Positions 36,130-44,479 of a DNA stretch of 64,000 nt are shown piece after piece. Within the stretch, counting starts at the first letter, position 1. The number at the start of each line of letters is the position of its first letter. The notes beneath the pieces were generated by a model, which ran no database searches, was not told the origin of the DNA, and saw nothing but the letters and a program-made list of their open reading frames with translations. A program made the translations under genes and the position numbers. Source of the stretch: Rhizobium tibeticum. GTDB lineage: Bacteria; Pseudomonadota; Alphaproteobacteria; Rhizobiales; Rhizobiaceae. Where the stretch lies: the NCBI RefSeq assembly GCF_900110205.1, contig NZ_FOCV01000021.1, forward strand, positions 57,883 through 121,882. Direction: 5' to 3'.

Positions 36130-37239
36130 TCACAGGGCGCGCGCGATGGTCGCCGGAGCCGTCCGGCCGCCGCAACCCCAGTTCCAGTCCCGGCTTTTGC
36201 CGGTATCAAGGTGGACGGAGTCCGTATGGCAATAGGTGCCGACACCACCGCGATCCGGCAGTGAGCGGATATAGCTTGCAATATCCCATTTCGACACGCC
36301 GTCGATCTGAATGTCTGCCGCGTCGCACGTCTTGTGCATGGATTCCTCGGCGCCGCCGACCATGCGGTTATGGTCCGGGTCGCGATAGCCTGACGTGACC
36401 ACGACCGACTTGCCGAAATGCGTTTCGACGGCCTTGATCACGTTCAGCAGGTTCGGCTTGAAACAGCCGACTTCCACCTTGTCGTTCTGAAGATGCAGGC
36501 CGTTGGGCGCGATCCGCGTCATGCCGGGCAAGGAAGCCCTTTGCAGCAATCCGGAAAGACTGCCGAGCAGGTTTTGCCTGGGCGCGCTGTAGAGAGCATT
36601 CATCGTCTGGCCTGCAAGGGCCCCCGTCGAGGATGAGGCAGTCTGCACCGGCGCAATTTGGGTGCCCACATTTTGTGAGGACTGCTGCGGCAACAAAGAT
36701 TGACCCTGCTGCGTTTGCTGCGGTTGATCGACCGGGACCTGGCTGCTGTAGACGCTCGAGCGCATGGGATTGACACCGACCGGCGCGTGGGCGTCGCCAC
36801 CGGCCGGCTGCAGTTGGGTCGACGTCGGATTGTTCTGCGGCGTCGCGTGCACTGAGAAGATGCTCATCGCCTGGGCGTTAATACCGGTTGATTGCATTGC
36901 AAGGCCGCCGATGTTGGCGGGAGCCGAAGCGGTTGATCCAACTGCCATCGGCTGCGCGTTCGGAGCCTGCGCCGGCTGAGTGCCCGATACATTCGCCACC
37001 ATGGGGTCGCGATAGCCGGGTTGGGCAGGCGTGGCTGCGGCAGCCTGCTGCGCGACTGCTGCTGGTTCGACAGGGGCGACGACGGCTGCGGCATCGGCAG
37101 TCTTCTTGTCCGACACGCAGCCGGTGAGCAGCAGCGCCGATGTGGCGATCAGCAGGGCAGGTCCGAAAGGAATCCGCTTTTCAACAGCGAGCACGCGAGC
37201 ATTCTCCAGGGGACGGCGAAAGCTGCGCCAAAATTGCAT
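36130..37239 (-). CDS. DUF882/YcbK-type peptidase-like lipoprotein
   Basis: A 369-residue protein with a lipoprotein signal (LLIATSALLLTGC), a long Gln/Pro/Ala-rich low-complexity linker (about 45-215) and a C-terminal M15-like zinc domain (about 245-365). Candidate zinc ligands are His and Asp in ESMHKTCDAADIQI and His in YCHTDSVHLDTG. Relatives act on peptidoglycan peptides in the periplasm. The ATG at 37239 gives an unusually long n-region; a GTG at 37194 would give a more normal signal peptide. Confidence 0.82.
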   Translation of the reverse strand: MQFWRSFRRPLENARVLAVEKRIPFGPALLIATSALLLTGCVSDKKTADAAAVVAPVEPAAVAQQAAAATPAQPGYRDPMVANVSGTQPAQAPNAQPMAVGSTASAPANIGGLAMQSTGINAQAMSIFSVHATPQNNPTSTQLQPAGGDAHAPVGVNPMRSSVYSSQVPVDQPQQTQQGQSLLPQQSSQNVGTQIAPVQTASSSTGALAGQTMNALYSAPRQNLLGSLSGLLQRASLPGMTRIAPNGLHLQNDKVEVGCFKPNLLNVIKAVETHFGKSVVVTSGYRDPDHNRMVGGAEESMHKTCDAADIQIDGVSKWDIASYIRSLPDRGGVGTYCHTDSVHLDTGKSRDWNWGCGGRTAPATIARAL

Positions 37240-37350
37240 CGTTCGCCTTGAGTCGGCCGGAGAGTGCCTGCGCCGCAAGGCTGCGGCAAGCGCGATGCGG
37301 ACCCGCAGATCCGAAATCGCAAAAGCCGCAAGCCTCGCAAAAGCCTCGGC

Positions 37351-37791
37351 CTACCAGGCGCCGGTATTGCCCATCGAAGCCCACGGTTCGGCCGTCGGGA
37401 GGCTGCCGCCCTTCTGCAGAATCTCGATCGAGATTCCGTCCGGCGAACGCACAAAAGCCATGTGGCCGTCACGCGGCGGACGGTTGATCGTGATCCCGCT
37501 ATCCATCATCTTCCGGCAGATGGCATAGATGTCGTCGACCTCGTAGGCGAGATGACCGAAATTCCGCCCGCCGGTATAGTCCTCGGCGTCCCAATTGTAG
37601 GTCAATTCCAGGCAGGGCGCGCCCTTGGCGCTGGCCTCGGTCTTGTCGCCGGGCGCTGCAAGGAAGACGAGCGTGAAACGGCCCTTCTCGTTCTCCGTGC
37701 GCCTGATTTCCTCGAGGCCGAAGAGCGTGGTGTAAAAATGCAGGGAGGCGTCCAGATCTTTCACGCGGACCATGGTGTGGAGATAACGCAT
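37351..37791 (-). CDS. gloA: Lactoylglutathione lyase (glyoxalase I)
   Basis: A 146-residue GloA that converts the methylglyoxal-glutathione hemithioacetal to S-lactoylglutathione in the cytoplasm. Metal ligands are visible in order: His5 (YLHTMVRV), Glu in CLELTYNW, His in NFGHLAYEV and Glu in ISIEILQKG. Length and the N-terminal block VRVKDLDASLHFYTTLFGL match the bacterial Ni/Co type. AGAGGAAA precedes the ATG. Confidence 0.93.
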   Translation of the reverse strand: MRYLHTMVRVKDLDASLHFYTTLFGLEEIRRTENEKGRFTLVFLAAPGDKTEASAKGAPCLELTYNWDAEDYTGGRNFGHLAYEVDDIYAICRKMMDSGITINRPPRDGHMAFVRSPDGISIEILQKGGSLPTAEPWASMGNTGAW

Positions 37792-37986
37792 TCTATTTCC
37801 TCTCAAATGCAGGGCGATGGATTCTTATGTGGTGGAACACCAGTTTCGGGCAAGACAGGGGGGTATGATTGGCAACTGGGAATAATCGAAAAGTAGGACT
37901 TGCGCTAATCCGTTACCAACATGTTAATCTTGATCTCAAGAATCAGTTAACCGTAACAGTGTGACGCGTATTGAGGGGCTGGCGAC

Positions 37987-38565
37987 ATGGCTGACAGGAT
38001 TTCATCAAAGGAATTCACTGACCTCGATCAACTCGCGGGGGAAGCGGTCGACCTCATTGAAATCACCGGCGTCGTCAAGTGGTTCGACGTGGCCAAGGGC
38101 TTCGGTTTCATCGTCCCTGACAACGGCATGCAGGACGTTCTTCTGCATGTGACCTGCCTGCGTCGCGACGGTTATCAGACAATTCTCGAAGGCACGCGGA
38201 TCGTCGCGCTGATCCAGCGCCGTGAACGCGGCTATCAGGCATTCAAGATTCTCTCCATGGATCAGTCGACGGCCGTACATCCTTCGATGCTGCCGCCGGT
38301 TCGCACGCATGTGCAAGTGACGGCAACGAGCGGGCTTGAGCGCGCACTGGTCAAGTGGTTTAACCGCACCAAGGGCTTCGGCTTCCTGACGCGCGGCGAA
38401 GGCACGGAAGATATTTTCGTCCACATGGAAACGCTGCGTCGGTTCGGTCTCACCGAGTTGCGCCCCGGCCAGGTCGTGCTCGTGCGCTACGGCGATGGTG
38501 ACAAGGGCTTGATGGCTGCCGAGATCCATCCGGACGTGCCGAGCCCGGTGAGCCGCGCACACTGA
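37987..38565 (+). CDS. Two-domain cold-shock protein
   Basis: A 192-residue protein with two cold-shock domains joined by a linker. Domain 1 (about 26-90) has GVVKWFDVAKGFGFIV and VLLHVT; domain 2 (about 117-182) has ALVKWFNRTKGFGFLT and EDIFVHMETL, so RNP1 and RNP2 are kept in both. Such double-CSD proteins bind single-stranded RNA or DNA in alpha-proteobacteria. Its stop overlaps the ATG of the DUF192 gene (TGATG), a conserved rhizobial pair. Confidence 0.92.
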   Translation: MADRISSKEFTDLDQLAGEAVDLIEITGVVKWFDVAKGFGFIVPDNGMQDVLLHVTCLRRDGYQTILEGTRIVALIQRRERGYQAFKILSMDQSTAVHPSMLPPVRTHVQVTATSGLERALVKWFNRTKGFGFLTRGEGTEDIFVHMETLRRFGLTELRPGQVVLVRYGDGDKGLMAAEIHPDVPSPVSRAH

Positions 38566-39047
38566 TGCGTGGGTCCGCTGTTCATTGGATCAGAAGCGCC
38601 CTTGCGGCGCTTTTTTTCATCGTTGCCCTTCCGGCTCTTTCTCAACAGCCGATGACGTTCGACAAGGAACCGCTGATCATCCAGACGGCGTCCGGCAAGC
38701 GGCTGAATTTCATCGTCGAGATCGCCGACACGAACGAGCAGCGCCAGCGCGGCCTCATGTATCGCAAGGAAATGGCCGAAGATGCCGGCATGATCTTCGA
38801 CTTCGGCGTTTCGCGTCGGGTGCAGATGTGGATGGAAAACACCATCCTGCCGCTCGACATGCTGTTCGTCGATTCGACCGGCACGATCCGCAACATCAAG
38901 CAGAACGCTGTGCCGTACTCCCAGGACATCATCGATTCGATGATGGAGGTGAAATACGTGATCGAACTCAATGCCGGCGTGGCTGCCAAGCTCGGCATTC
39001 AGCCTGGCGACAAGGTGATGAGCGCGACGACCACGAAGAAGAGGTAG
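38565..39047 (+). CDS. DUF192 exported protein
   Basis: A 160-residue protein with a signal segment ending PALSQQ and a single DUF192 domain (about 40-155): RGLMYRKEMAEDAGMIFDFG, MWMENTILPLDMLFVD, and the C-terminal INAGVAAKLGIQPGD-like end. The function is unknown. Translation is coupled to the cold-shock gene by a one-base stop/start overlap. Its 3' third is repeated in diverged form at 41855-41991. Confidence 0.9.
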   Translation: MRGSAVHWIRSALAALFFIVALPALSQQPMTFDKEPLIIQTASGKRLNFIVEIADTNEQRQRGLMYRKEMAEDAGMIFDFGVSRRVQMWMENTILPLDMLFVDSTGTIRNIKQNAVPYSQDIIDSMMEVKYVIELNAGVAAKLGIQPGDKVMSATTTKKR

Positions 39048-39616
39048 CGCCCGCGCCAAGCTGTGTGAGTTGCTGGGAGAAGGTGTTCGACTGCGCCGAT
39101 CAGAGCTTCTCGAAAAACAGGGTTTCAAAATCCTCGCAAGGAGCCTGGCGAGGGGCAGTCTTCGTGAAACGCCGCCTTGTTTTTGCTAACAGTTCTCGAT
39201 GCCTCCCAAGCTGAGTATACCCAGACAGGTGGCGGGATTGGAAAGGCACGAAACCTTGGCTCGCTCGCCTCGACATAGAAGCCCTCATCCGCGGGCTTTG
39301 GACTGGCAATCAATCTTCCAATCATTTGTCAGCATTGAGCCTCGCGCGCTTACTGGTCGCGGAATGTCCACATTTTTCGTCATCTAAGGTGAGATTTACT
39401 GTTTACATTCGTTGTTTACATTTGTTCAAGTCAACCTTGAGCGTTCGAGGAACGCGGCTGACGATCTGACGTTAGCAAGCAGTAGAGGTCATCCAGTGCG
39501 CTCCTAGGCATCCGCATTTCGGTGCGCGAGGTAGCAATGATCGGTGCTGATAAAACGCATACAGCGCCGAGTGTCATCCATTGGCCTCTGGTTAGCGAAG
39601 AACAGGAGGAGTGTGC
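39048..39616. other. Spacer before the envelope-glycan cassette
   Basis: A 569-base stretch with lower GC than its flanks and no credible gene. It contains the tandem repeat at 39400 and presumably the cassette promoter. Confidence 0.4.
39400..39425 (+). repeat. 13-bp tandem direct repeat
   Basis: TGTTTACATTCGT (39400-39412) is followed directly by TGTTTACATTTGT (39413-39425), one mismatch. It lies about 190 bases before the glycosyltransferase start and might be a regulator site. Confidence 0.5.
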
Positions 39617-40315
39617 ATGGCGGAGCTATCAGTCTATATCGGATGGGATTCTCGTGAAAATATCGCCTACGAAGTGGCGAGAGAAACTTTGCTGGAAAAC
39701 GCCTCTATCGACGTCGATGTACACCCAATCAAGCTGCAGGATCTGATCGACCGTGGTGTCTACACCCGTGAGGTGGATCCGCTGGCATCAACGGAGTTCA
39801 CATACTCTCGATTTTTCACTCCCTGGCTTGCTGACTACAAAGGCTGGGCTTTGTTTTGCGATTGCGATTTCCTGTTCTTTGGCGATATCGCTGAACTCAT
39901 TCAGTTTAAAGACGAAACGAAAGCGGTGTGCTGCGTCCCCCATGATTACGTCCCGAAAGAAGGGGTGAAGATGGATGGTAAGGTGCAAACCACCTATCCG
40001 AGAAAGAACTGGTCCTCATTCATGCTCTTCAACTGCGCGCATCCGTCCACCCGGGCGCTAACCCCTGAACTCGTGAACAGGGAAACCGGTGCCTATCTGC
40101 ACCGGCTGCAATGGGCCGCAGACAGCGAGATCGGGCAGATACCTGAAGAATGGAACTGGCTCGAGGGTTGGAATACCAAGCCTTCAGTCGGCTTTCCAAA
40201 GGGCGTGCATTACACGAATGGCGGCCCCTGGTTTCACAATTGGCAGGATGTCGAATATGCGCAGATCTGGCGTGACAAGGCCCTGGCGATCGATCCTCAG
40301 TTCATGCCTGTGTGA
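39617..40315 (+). CDS. Glycosyltransferase (GT-A-like)
   Basis: A 232-residue glycosyltransferase-like protein. It starts MAELSVYIGWDSRENIAYEV, continues FTYSRFFTPWLADYKGWALF and has the metal/sugar-nucleotide motif in FCDCDFLFFGDIAEL (D-x-D). KNWSSFMLFNCAHPSTRALT and GVHYTNGGPWFHNW follow. The form is that of GT8-like or envelope-polysaccharide transferases without membrane segments. The ATG at 39617 follows AGGAGGAG; a GTG at 39611 is too close. First gene of a cassette of three. Confidence 0.8.
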   Translation: MAELSVYIGWDSRENIAYEVARETLLENASIDVDVHPIKLQDLIDRGVYTREVDPLASTEFTYSRFFTPWLADYKGWALFCDCDFLFFGDIAELIQFKDETKAVCCVPHDYVPKEGVKMDGKVQTTYPRKNWSSFMLFNCAHPSTRALTPELVNRETGAYLHRLQWAADSEIGQIPEEWNWLEGWNTKPSVGFPKGVHYTNGGPWFHNWQDVEYAQIWRDKALAIDPQFMPV

Positions 40316-40318
40316 CGC

Positions 40319-40864
40319 TTGAACCTCGGCTTTCTGGTCAAGCTCCGTTCGTTTCTCTCAGGCGGGTCTTTGAGGATCGGAAAAGAACCGAACATGCGCT
40401 ATTGGCCACGGTTCCGGTACCGGCGCGGCAAGATCGAGATCGGCGACCGGCTTTTTACCCGCTGTGGCGTGATCATCGATGCTCAGAGCGGAGTCGTCAC
40501 AATCGGAAATGATGTCTCCATAAACGACTATTCCATCCTGCTGGGGCATGGAGGCATCCGAATCGGCGATAATGTCCGTATCGCCGCTCATGTGGTCGTG
40601 GTCGCATTCGAACACAGCTACGATGATCCCGCGGTACCAATACGGCTGCAACCCGTGAAGAAAGATGGCATCGTTATCGGAGACGACGTTTGGATCGGTG
40701 CCGGAGCAAAGGTGCTGGCAGGCTCCCACATCGCCCAAGGTTGCGTCATCGGGGCGAACAGCGTGGTGAAGGGGGCAACGGTACCGTTTGGCGTCTACGT
40801 GGGGGCACCAGCGCTTCTTGTGAAAACACGGACGGCAAAGGCGGTCGAGAATGGAGAGCAATGA
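40319..40864 (+). CDS. Hexapeptide-repeat acyltransferase (left-handed beta-helix)
   Basis: A 181-residue transferase with repeated isoleucine-patch hexads (VVTIGNDVSINDYSILLGHG, GIRIGDNVRIAAHVVV, GIVIGDDVWIGAGAKVLAGS) and the active-site region AFEHSY, as in O-acetyltransferases of the WbbJ/LacA type. It likely acetylates an envelope sugar. The start at 40319 is a TTG directly after the previous stop with no good ribosome binding site; an ATG at 40394 is the alternative, though it would cut into the domain. Confidence 0.85.
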   Translation: MNLGFLVKLRSFLSGGSLRIGKEPNMRYWPRFRYRRGKIEIGDRLFTRCGVIIDAQSGVVTIGNDVSINDYSILLGHGGIRIGDNVRIAAHVVVVAFEHSYDDPAVPIRLQPVKKDGIVIGDDVWIGAGAKVLAGSHIAQGCVIGANSVVKGATVPFGVYVGAPALLVKTRTAKAVENGEQ

Positions 40865-40873
40865 TCGCGCATC

Positions 40874-41782
40874 GTGGACGCGCTCCATCAGCAAGATAAC
40901 ATCAACATGGTTCCAACGATGAGCAGATCTGACACTAGCGATCCCGATACAATGGACGCAACTGAGGAAATCCACTCGGAGGACTGGAGGTCGTTCTTTC
41001 TCGGCTACAGCGATATCGTCCTGGTCGCAAATAGCGATGAGGTCGACATCGACGAGCTTACGTCCCGCTTTCCGGAGACAACGCTCTTCATCTTCTTCAA
41101 CAAGGTTTACAAGGTTCTGAGCGAACCGTTCACGCGCCAGGCCCTGCTGGTATCGCGCAGCGGAACGTTGGGTGCCAACCTCGTCAAAAGTGGCAAAGTG
41201 TCCAAGGTTCTGCAGTACTTCGACAAAAGCAGCTTCCTCGGGATCGTCAATCTGACCATCGGCAACCGCGAAAAATTCAGCCCAGCTTCTGCATTTGGTG
41301 ATGTGAGAGTCAGGCATCTGGATCTGACGGAGGTGTTCGCTCCGTTTTATCCACCTGCAAGTCTGCCGACCACCGGGTTTGCACTGTGCCTTTGGCTTAC
41401 CAACCTCCAACTGGGTGTCAAGATCACTCTGGCGGGCTTCTCATCAAAGCGAAGCGAGCGTTATCAGGTCCTCGACGTCCATGACTGGACGTTCGAGCAG
41501 GTGCTTTTGCGGCTCCTGTACCGCAAAGGGAAGATCGACATTGATGGTCGCGAGCGGACCAATCCTTATGCCGAGCTTTCCACGCACTTTCCGGAATACT
41601 CTCCAGCCGAGATCGCTTTGACGGCAAACGAAGTACTGGCGGAGCGTCTTGTGAATTTGAGCTCATTCGTTGACAAGTTGATGCATGTGACGAGGTTCCT
41701 TCGTTTCGTCGATAGAACGTACAAGAGGCTAAAGCCAAAGACGCGGAAGGAACGGCGATGGGAGTCGATGGAGGGCAAATAG
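40874..41782 (+). CDS. Sialyltransferase-like (GT29/GT42-like) protein, tentative
   Basis: A protein of about 300 residues. DIVLVANSDEVDIDEL resembles the nucleotide-sugar loop (V-x-x-N-S) of sialyltransferase-like enzymes; PTTGFALCLWLTNLQLGVKI resembles their P-(S/T)-T-G block, and a later HDWTFEQVLLRLLYRKGKI resembles the H-D-W-x-x-E block. I recognise this pattern but not a named ortholog. It follows the acyltransferase gene by nine bases and probably modifies the same envelope glycan. Starts at 40874 (GTG), 40907 and 40919 (ATG) are all possible and none has a clear ribosome binding site. Confidence 0.65.
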   Translation: MDALHQQDNINMVPTMSRSDTSDPDTMDATEEIHSEDWRSFFLGYSDIVLVANSDEVDIDELTSRFPETTLFIFFNKVYKVLSEPFTRQALLVSRSGTLGANLVKSGKVSKVLQYFDKSSFLGIVNLTIGNREKFSPASAFGDVRVRHLDLTEVFAPFYPPASLPTTGFALCLWLTNLQLGVKITLAGFSSKRSERYQVLDVHDWTFEQVLLRLLYRKGKIDIDGRERTNPYAELSTHFPEYSPAEIALTANEVLAERLVNLSSFVDKLMHVTRFLRFVDRTYKRLKPKTRKERRWESMEGK

Positions 41783-41854
41783 GATCCGTCGCACCTGACC
41801 GGCGAAAGTTGAGCCTGGTGCGCGTCCAGTAATCGCAGCCATACAATGGTTCCT

Positions 41855-41991
41855 CCAAGCAGAACGCAGTGCCGTACTCCCGGGACATCGTCGATTCGAT
41901 GACGGAGGTGAATTACGTGACCGAACTCAATACCGGGATCACCGCCAAGCTCGGCATCAAGCATGGCGACAAGGTGGATGAGTGCGACGAC
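41855..41991 (+). pseudogene. Diverged fragment of the DUF192 gene 3' end
   Basis: 137 bases align with 38897-39032 of the intact DUF192 gene at about 88 percent identity by eye. The reading is KQNAVPYSRDIVDSMTEVNY with TAKLGIKHGDKV, against KQNAVPYSQDIIDSMMEVKY with AAKLGIQPGDKV. The similarity stops abruptly on both sides and one base is gained near the end. It lies on the same strand as the intact gene and on the far side of the glycan cassette. Confidence 0.8.
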
Positions 41992-42219
41992 CGCGCCGAT
42001 GAACCCACCGACCACACCACCTTTGAAATCATCGGAAGCGCTAACGCCAGGTATGCTGAAATCGCTATTTAGGAAGGTCATGCCGCCGCGCAAACCGCCA
42101 TATTGTCCAGTCCAACTGAAAAGTGGGGCAGGGGCAACGGGCATCGCTGGAATATCGGCTGCACAGACCCGCAGCGCAAGCGTGGTCGCGACGAGAGCGA
42201 GCGAAGCCCGTACCGCCAA
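41990..42219 (-). pseudogene. N-terminal fragment of an Omp25/31-type outer-membrane protein
   Basis: About 75 codons read as a signal peptide (SLALVATTLALRVCAADIPA) and the first strands of an Omp25/RopB-like porin (FSWTGQYGGLRGGMTFLNSD, then SASDDFKGGVVGGFIGA). The gene stops being homologous where the DUF192 fragment begins; the remaining barrel is absent. No ATG start is seen. It is a truncated relic. Confidence 0.65.
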
Positions 42220-42593
42220 ATGTATCCAGTGTCATTCGATCTGCTCGTCGATATCTTCTACAGCCTGGCGCGAGTGCTCGCCGCCTTCACGATGGCTGTG
42301 GTCCGATTCGGCTTTGCCACGACCTGGCACTCGCTGCAGGCGATGAAGATCGCGGCCCTTATGGTCATCGATGCCGGTGGTCTACCGCGAGAGTTATGCG
42401 ACGGACGGCCTCAGCCTCGATCGTCGACGGCGTACCGCTAGCGCCTGACCAGCTCTCCCTCATGGGAAAGGCCGGATCATCACCGGCAGAGTGGAGCCTC
42501 GGGCGGTTAAGTTCTCGACCACGATAAAGAGTGGCGCGGCCGTGGCGCTTCAGTAACAACGGCAACAATTCGAGGCAACGCCCAAAGAGTGAA
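42220..42593. other. Region with no supported gene
   Basis: 374 bases after the porin fragment. A rightward frame from 42223 has a hydrophobic run (LVDIFYSLARVLAAFTMAVV) but no ribosome binding site and no recognised family, so I do not call it. Confidence 0.3.
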
Positions 42594-42734
42594 CTAGTAG
42601 AAGTTGTTGTTGCCGCCGCGGACCGGGCCAATCCCTGCCGGGGTTGCGTAGGTATTGTTCTCTGCGCCGGTGGTTGCGCATCCTGAAAGCGTTAAGAGTA
42701 ATATTGCTGCGGCGAAAAGGTATTTCAGAGGCAT
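42594..42734 (-). CDS. 46-residue small lipoprotein
   Basis: The product begins MPLKYLFAAAILLLTLSGCA, a full lipoprotein signal with lipobox LSGC, and ends PVRGGNNNFY. AGGA lies seven bases before the ATG. Mature length is only about 28 residues. I know no family; similar tiny lipoproteins occur in Rhizobiales. Confidence 0.7.
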   Translation of the reverse strand: MPLKYLFAAAILLLTLSGCATTGAENNTYATPAGIGPVRGGNNNFY

Positions 42735-43106
42735 GGCATTGTCCTGTCATCGGAGACTGCACAGGCCTCAGCGGCCGGTGCGCGGATAGTCTCGCATATC
42801 TTCGGCAATGACAAGCAGACGCTGCCTTTGCGGCTCGAATTGGCGCCAGAGAGCCCGTCGCAACCTTCAAAAACATGGATTCTCGCCTCTCCTCTTTCCA
42901 ACAGGCGAATACAGGTTCATCATGTCATGGGCTGTCCCTTAACCTTCCTGCGCGTCGCTTGAACAACACGACCTGTTGGGGACATGGGATGCTTACCGCC
43001 GCTTAGCTGTTTCAGTAGGTCCGAACCCGGAACCAACACCGATTTATTTGGGATCGTAACGTTTCGGCGGTCAGGCTTTGTAGGATGCTCAATTTGGAGA
43101 GATCCC
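42735..43106. other. Spacer between two divergent small lipoprotein genes
   Basis: 372 bases that must carry promoters for the divergent lipoprotein genes. No other feature is supported. Confidence 0.35.
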
Positions 43107-43274
43107 ATGATCCGCATGCACAAGCCAATCGCAGCTTTCGCTTTCCTATTGCTCGCCGCAATCAGTTCGTCGTGTACCCCAGGTGGGCCGGGGGCCCGCT
43201 CGCTGAACGAACCTTTGAACCTCGCCTGCGCAGATGGCTTCAAGGCCAGAGGCGACGGCTCATGCAGCTTTTAA
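43107..43274 (+). CDS. 55-residue small lipoprotein
   Basis: The product begins MIRMHKPIAAFAFLLLAAIS and the lipobox is ISSSC; the mature part ends ACADGFKARGDGSCSF with two cysteines. GGAGAG lies six bases before the ATG. The function is unknown. Confidence 0.65.
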   Translation: MIRMHKPIAAFAFLLLAAISSSCTPGGPGARSLNEPLNLACADGFKARGDGSCSF

Positions 43275-43661
43275 GATCCGAGGTCGATGCACTATCGCCT
43301 TCGGCTGCCAGGCGAACTGACGAAATCCCGTAGGGTATAGGTTGATCAGGCATCAATGAGGGGCCTTCTGAGGCATCAGCCGCTCCTTCACCTCCGGGCC
43401 ATTGGCCGCTCCATTGCCACTTCTCCCTCTTCGGGCCGCCGTCTTCGTGCCTGATGTGGCCGACGGGCACTTCCCCATCCCACCCTTGGAAATCTTGCAG
43501 CGGTTTGCCGCCTAATTGCAGATTTCATGGCGATCGTTACCGGAGGGTATTCGCTTGCGCCTGCGGGATAACGGACGCGTTCGTTGTCACAGTTGACGCG
43601 GATGAGTACGCGGCCGCCAGCGACGGCCGCGTACATAGTCGCCTCAGCGACGGCGGTCTGG
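43275..43661. other. Region before the copper operon's 3' end
   Basis: 387 bases with no supported gene. The only clear structure is the hairpin at 43606-43634. Confidence 0.35.
43606..43634 (-). terminator. Strong hairpin downstream of the cusF-like gene
   Basis: An 11-bp perfect stem, GTACGCGGCCG with CGGCCGCGTAC, and a 7-base loop, 28 bases past the stop of the last gene of the leftward copper operon. No T-run follows, so it may protect the 3' end or act with a factor. Confidence 0.5.
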
Positions 43662-43949
43662 CTATTTGACGTGGGTGACAGTGAGCTTGCCGTTGACGCG
43701 CTCGGCAACGAACTCGATGTTTGAGCCTTCCTTCAGCTTTTCAAGTAGAGCAGTGTCCTCAACACGGAAAACCATGGTCATCGCGGGCATGTCAAGGCCC
43801 TTGAGGTCTTCATGCTTGATGGTGACCTTCTTCGCCTTTTCATCCACCTTGTTGACGACGCCCTTGGTGAATTCCTGGGCGAAAGCGCCAAATGCTGCGC
43901 TGAGCGAGAGCAAGGCAGCAATGCCGATTTTGATCATCGCAGTTTTCAT
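43662..43949 (-). CDS. CusF-like periplasmic copper-binding protein
   Basis: A 95-residue protein with a signal peptide ending AFGAFAQ and a CusF/CusX-type OB domain. KGVVNKVDEKAKKVTIKHED and LDMPAMTMVFRVED carry the Met-rich M-x-x-M-x-M metal site; CusF's Trp partner is not evident. It would pass Cu(I) to an efflux complex in the periplasm. Last gene of the leftward copper operon, 22 bases after the cupredoxin gene. Confidence 0.87.
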   Translation of the reverse strand: MKTAMIKIGIAALLSLSAAFGAFAQEFTKGVVNKVDEKAKKVTIKHEDLKGLDMPAMTMVFRVEDTALLEKLKEGSNIEFVAERVNGKLTVTHVK

Positions 43950-43971
43950 GTCTATGTCTCCTTGGTTTCAA

Positions 43972-44451
43972 TTACTTCCCGGCGACGGTGACGTCGCCGT
44001 GCATGCCCGCTTCGTAGTGACCGGGGATCAGGCAGGCGAACTTGAATTCGCCGCCAGTTGTGAATTTCCAGATGATCTCGCCGGATTGACGGGCCGCCAG
44101 GCGGATCGAGTTCGGGTCGGCATGTTCCATCTCAGGGAACTTTTCCATCACCTTCTTGTGCTCCAGGATTTTGTCTTCCTGATCGAGCACGAACTCGTGG
44201 TCGCTTTCGCCCGCGTTCTTGATGGAGATTTTCACGGTCTGGTCCTTGCGAACTTTGATCACGGCAGGCTGGTACAGCATCTTGCCATCTTCGGTTTCCC
44301 TCATCGTGACGCGGATCGTCTGGGTGACCTTCGACTTGTCGCCGGGTTCACCAACTGCCATCTTTTCACCGTGTCCCCCCGCGTGATTGCCGGAGGCGAG
44401 GGCAGGGCTGGCGATAGCGGCAAGAGCCAGCGCAAGAGCGTAGATTTTCAT
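43972..44451 (-). CDS. Periplasmic cupredoxin
   Basis: A 159-residue single-domain cupredoxin with a signal peptide ending PALA. Type 1 copper ligands are clear: His in GESDHEFVLD and then Cys, His and Met in ACLIPGHYEAGMHG (C-x4-H-x4-M). The N-terminal mature part has a His-rich stretch (GNHAGGHGEKM). Relatives occur beside multicopper oxidases in copper tolerance operons and may carry electrons or copper. The ATG at 44451 follows AAAGGA. Confidence 0.87.
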   Translation of the reverse strand: MKIYALALALAAIASPALASGNHAGGHGEKMAVGEPGDKSKVTQTIRVTMRETEDGKMLYQPAVIKVRKDQTVKISIKNAGESDHEFVLDQEDKILEHKKVMEKFPEMEHADPNSIRLAARQSGEIIWKFTTGGEFKFACLIPGHYEAGMHGDVTVAGK

Positions 44452-44479
44452 ATCAGGTCCTTTGAGTTGCTGAGGATTG

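Noticed and set aside
41566..42219. A 217-codon leftward frame that includes the porin fragment
   Set aside because: Only the first 75 residues look like a protein family; the remainder is antisense to the DUF192 relic and the sialyltransferase-like gene.
42223..42441. Short rightward frame with a hydrophobic run
   Set aside because: No ribosome binding site and no family; it lies in debris after the porin fragment.
43020..43085. Possible EcfG-type (GGAAC-N16/17-CGTT) promoter before the 55-residue lipoprotein
   Set aside because: GGAAC and CGTT are present but about 26 bases apart, too far for this sigma factor.
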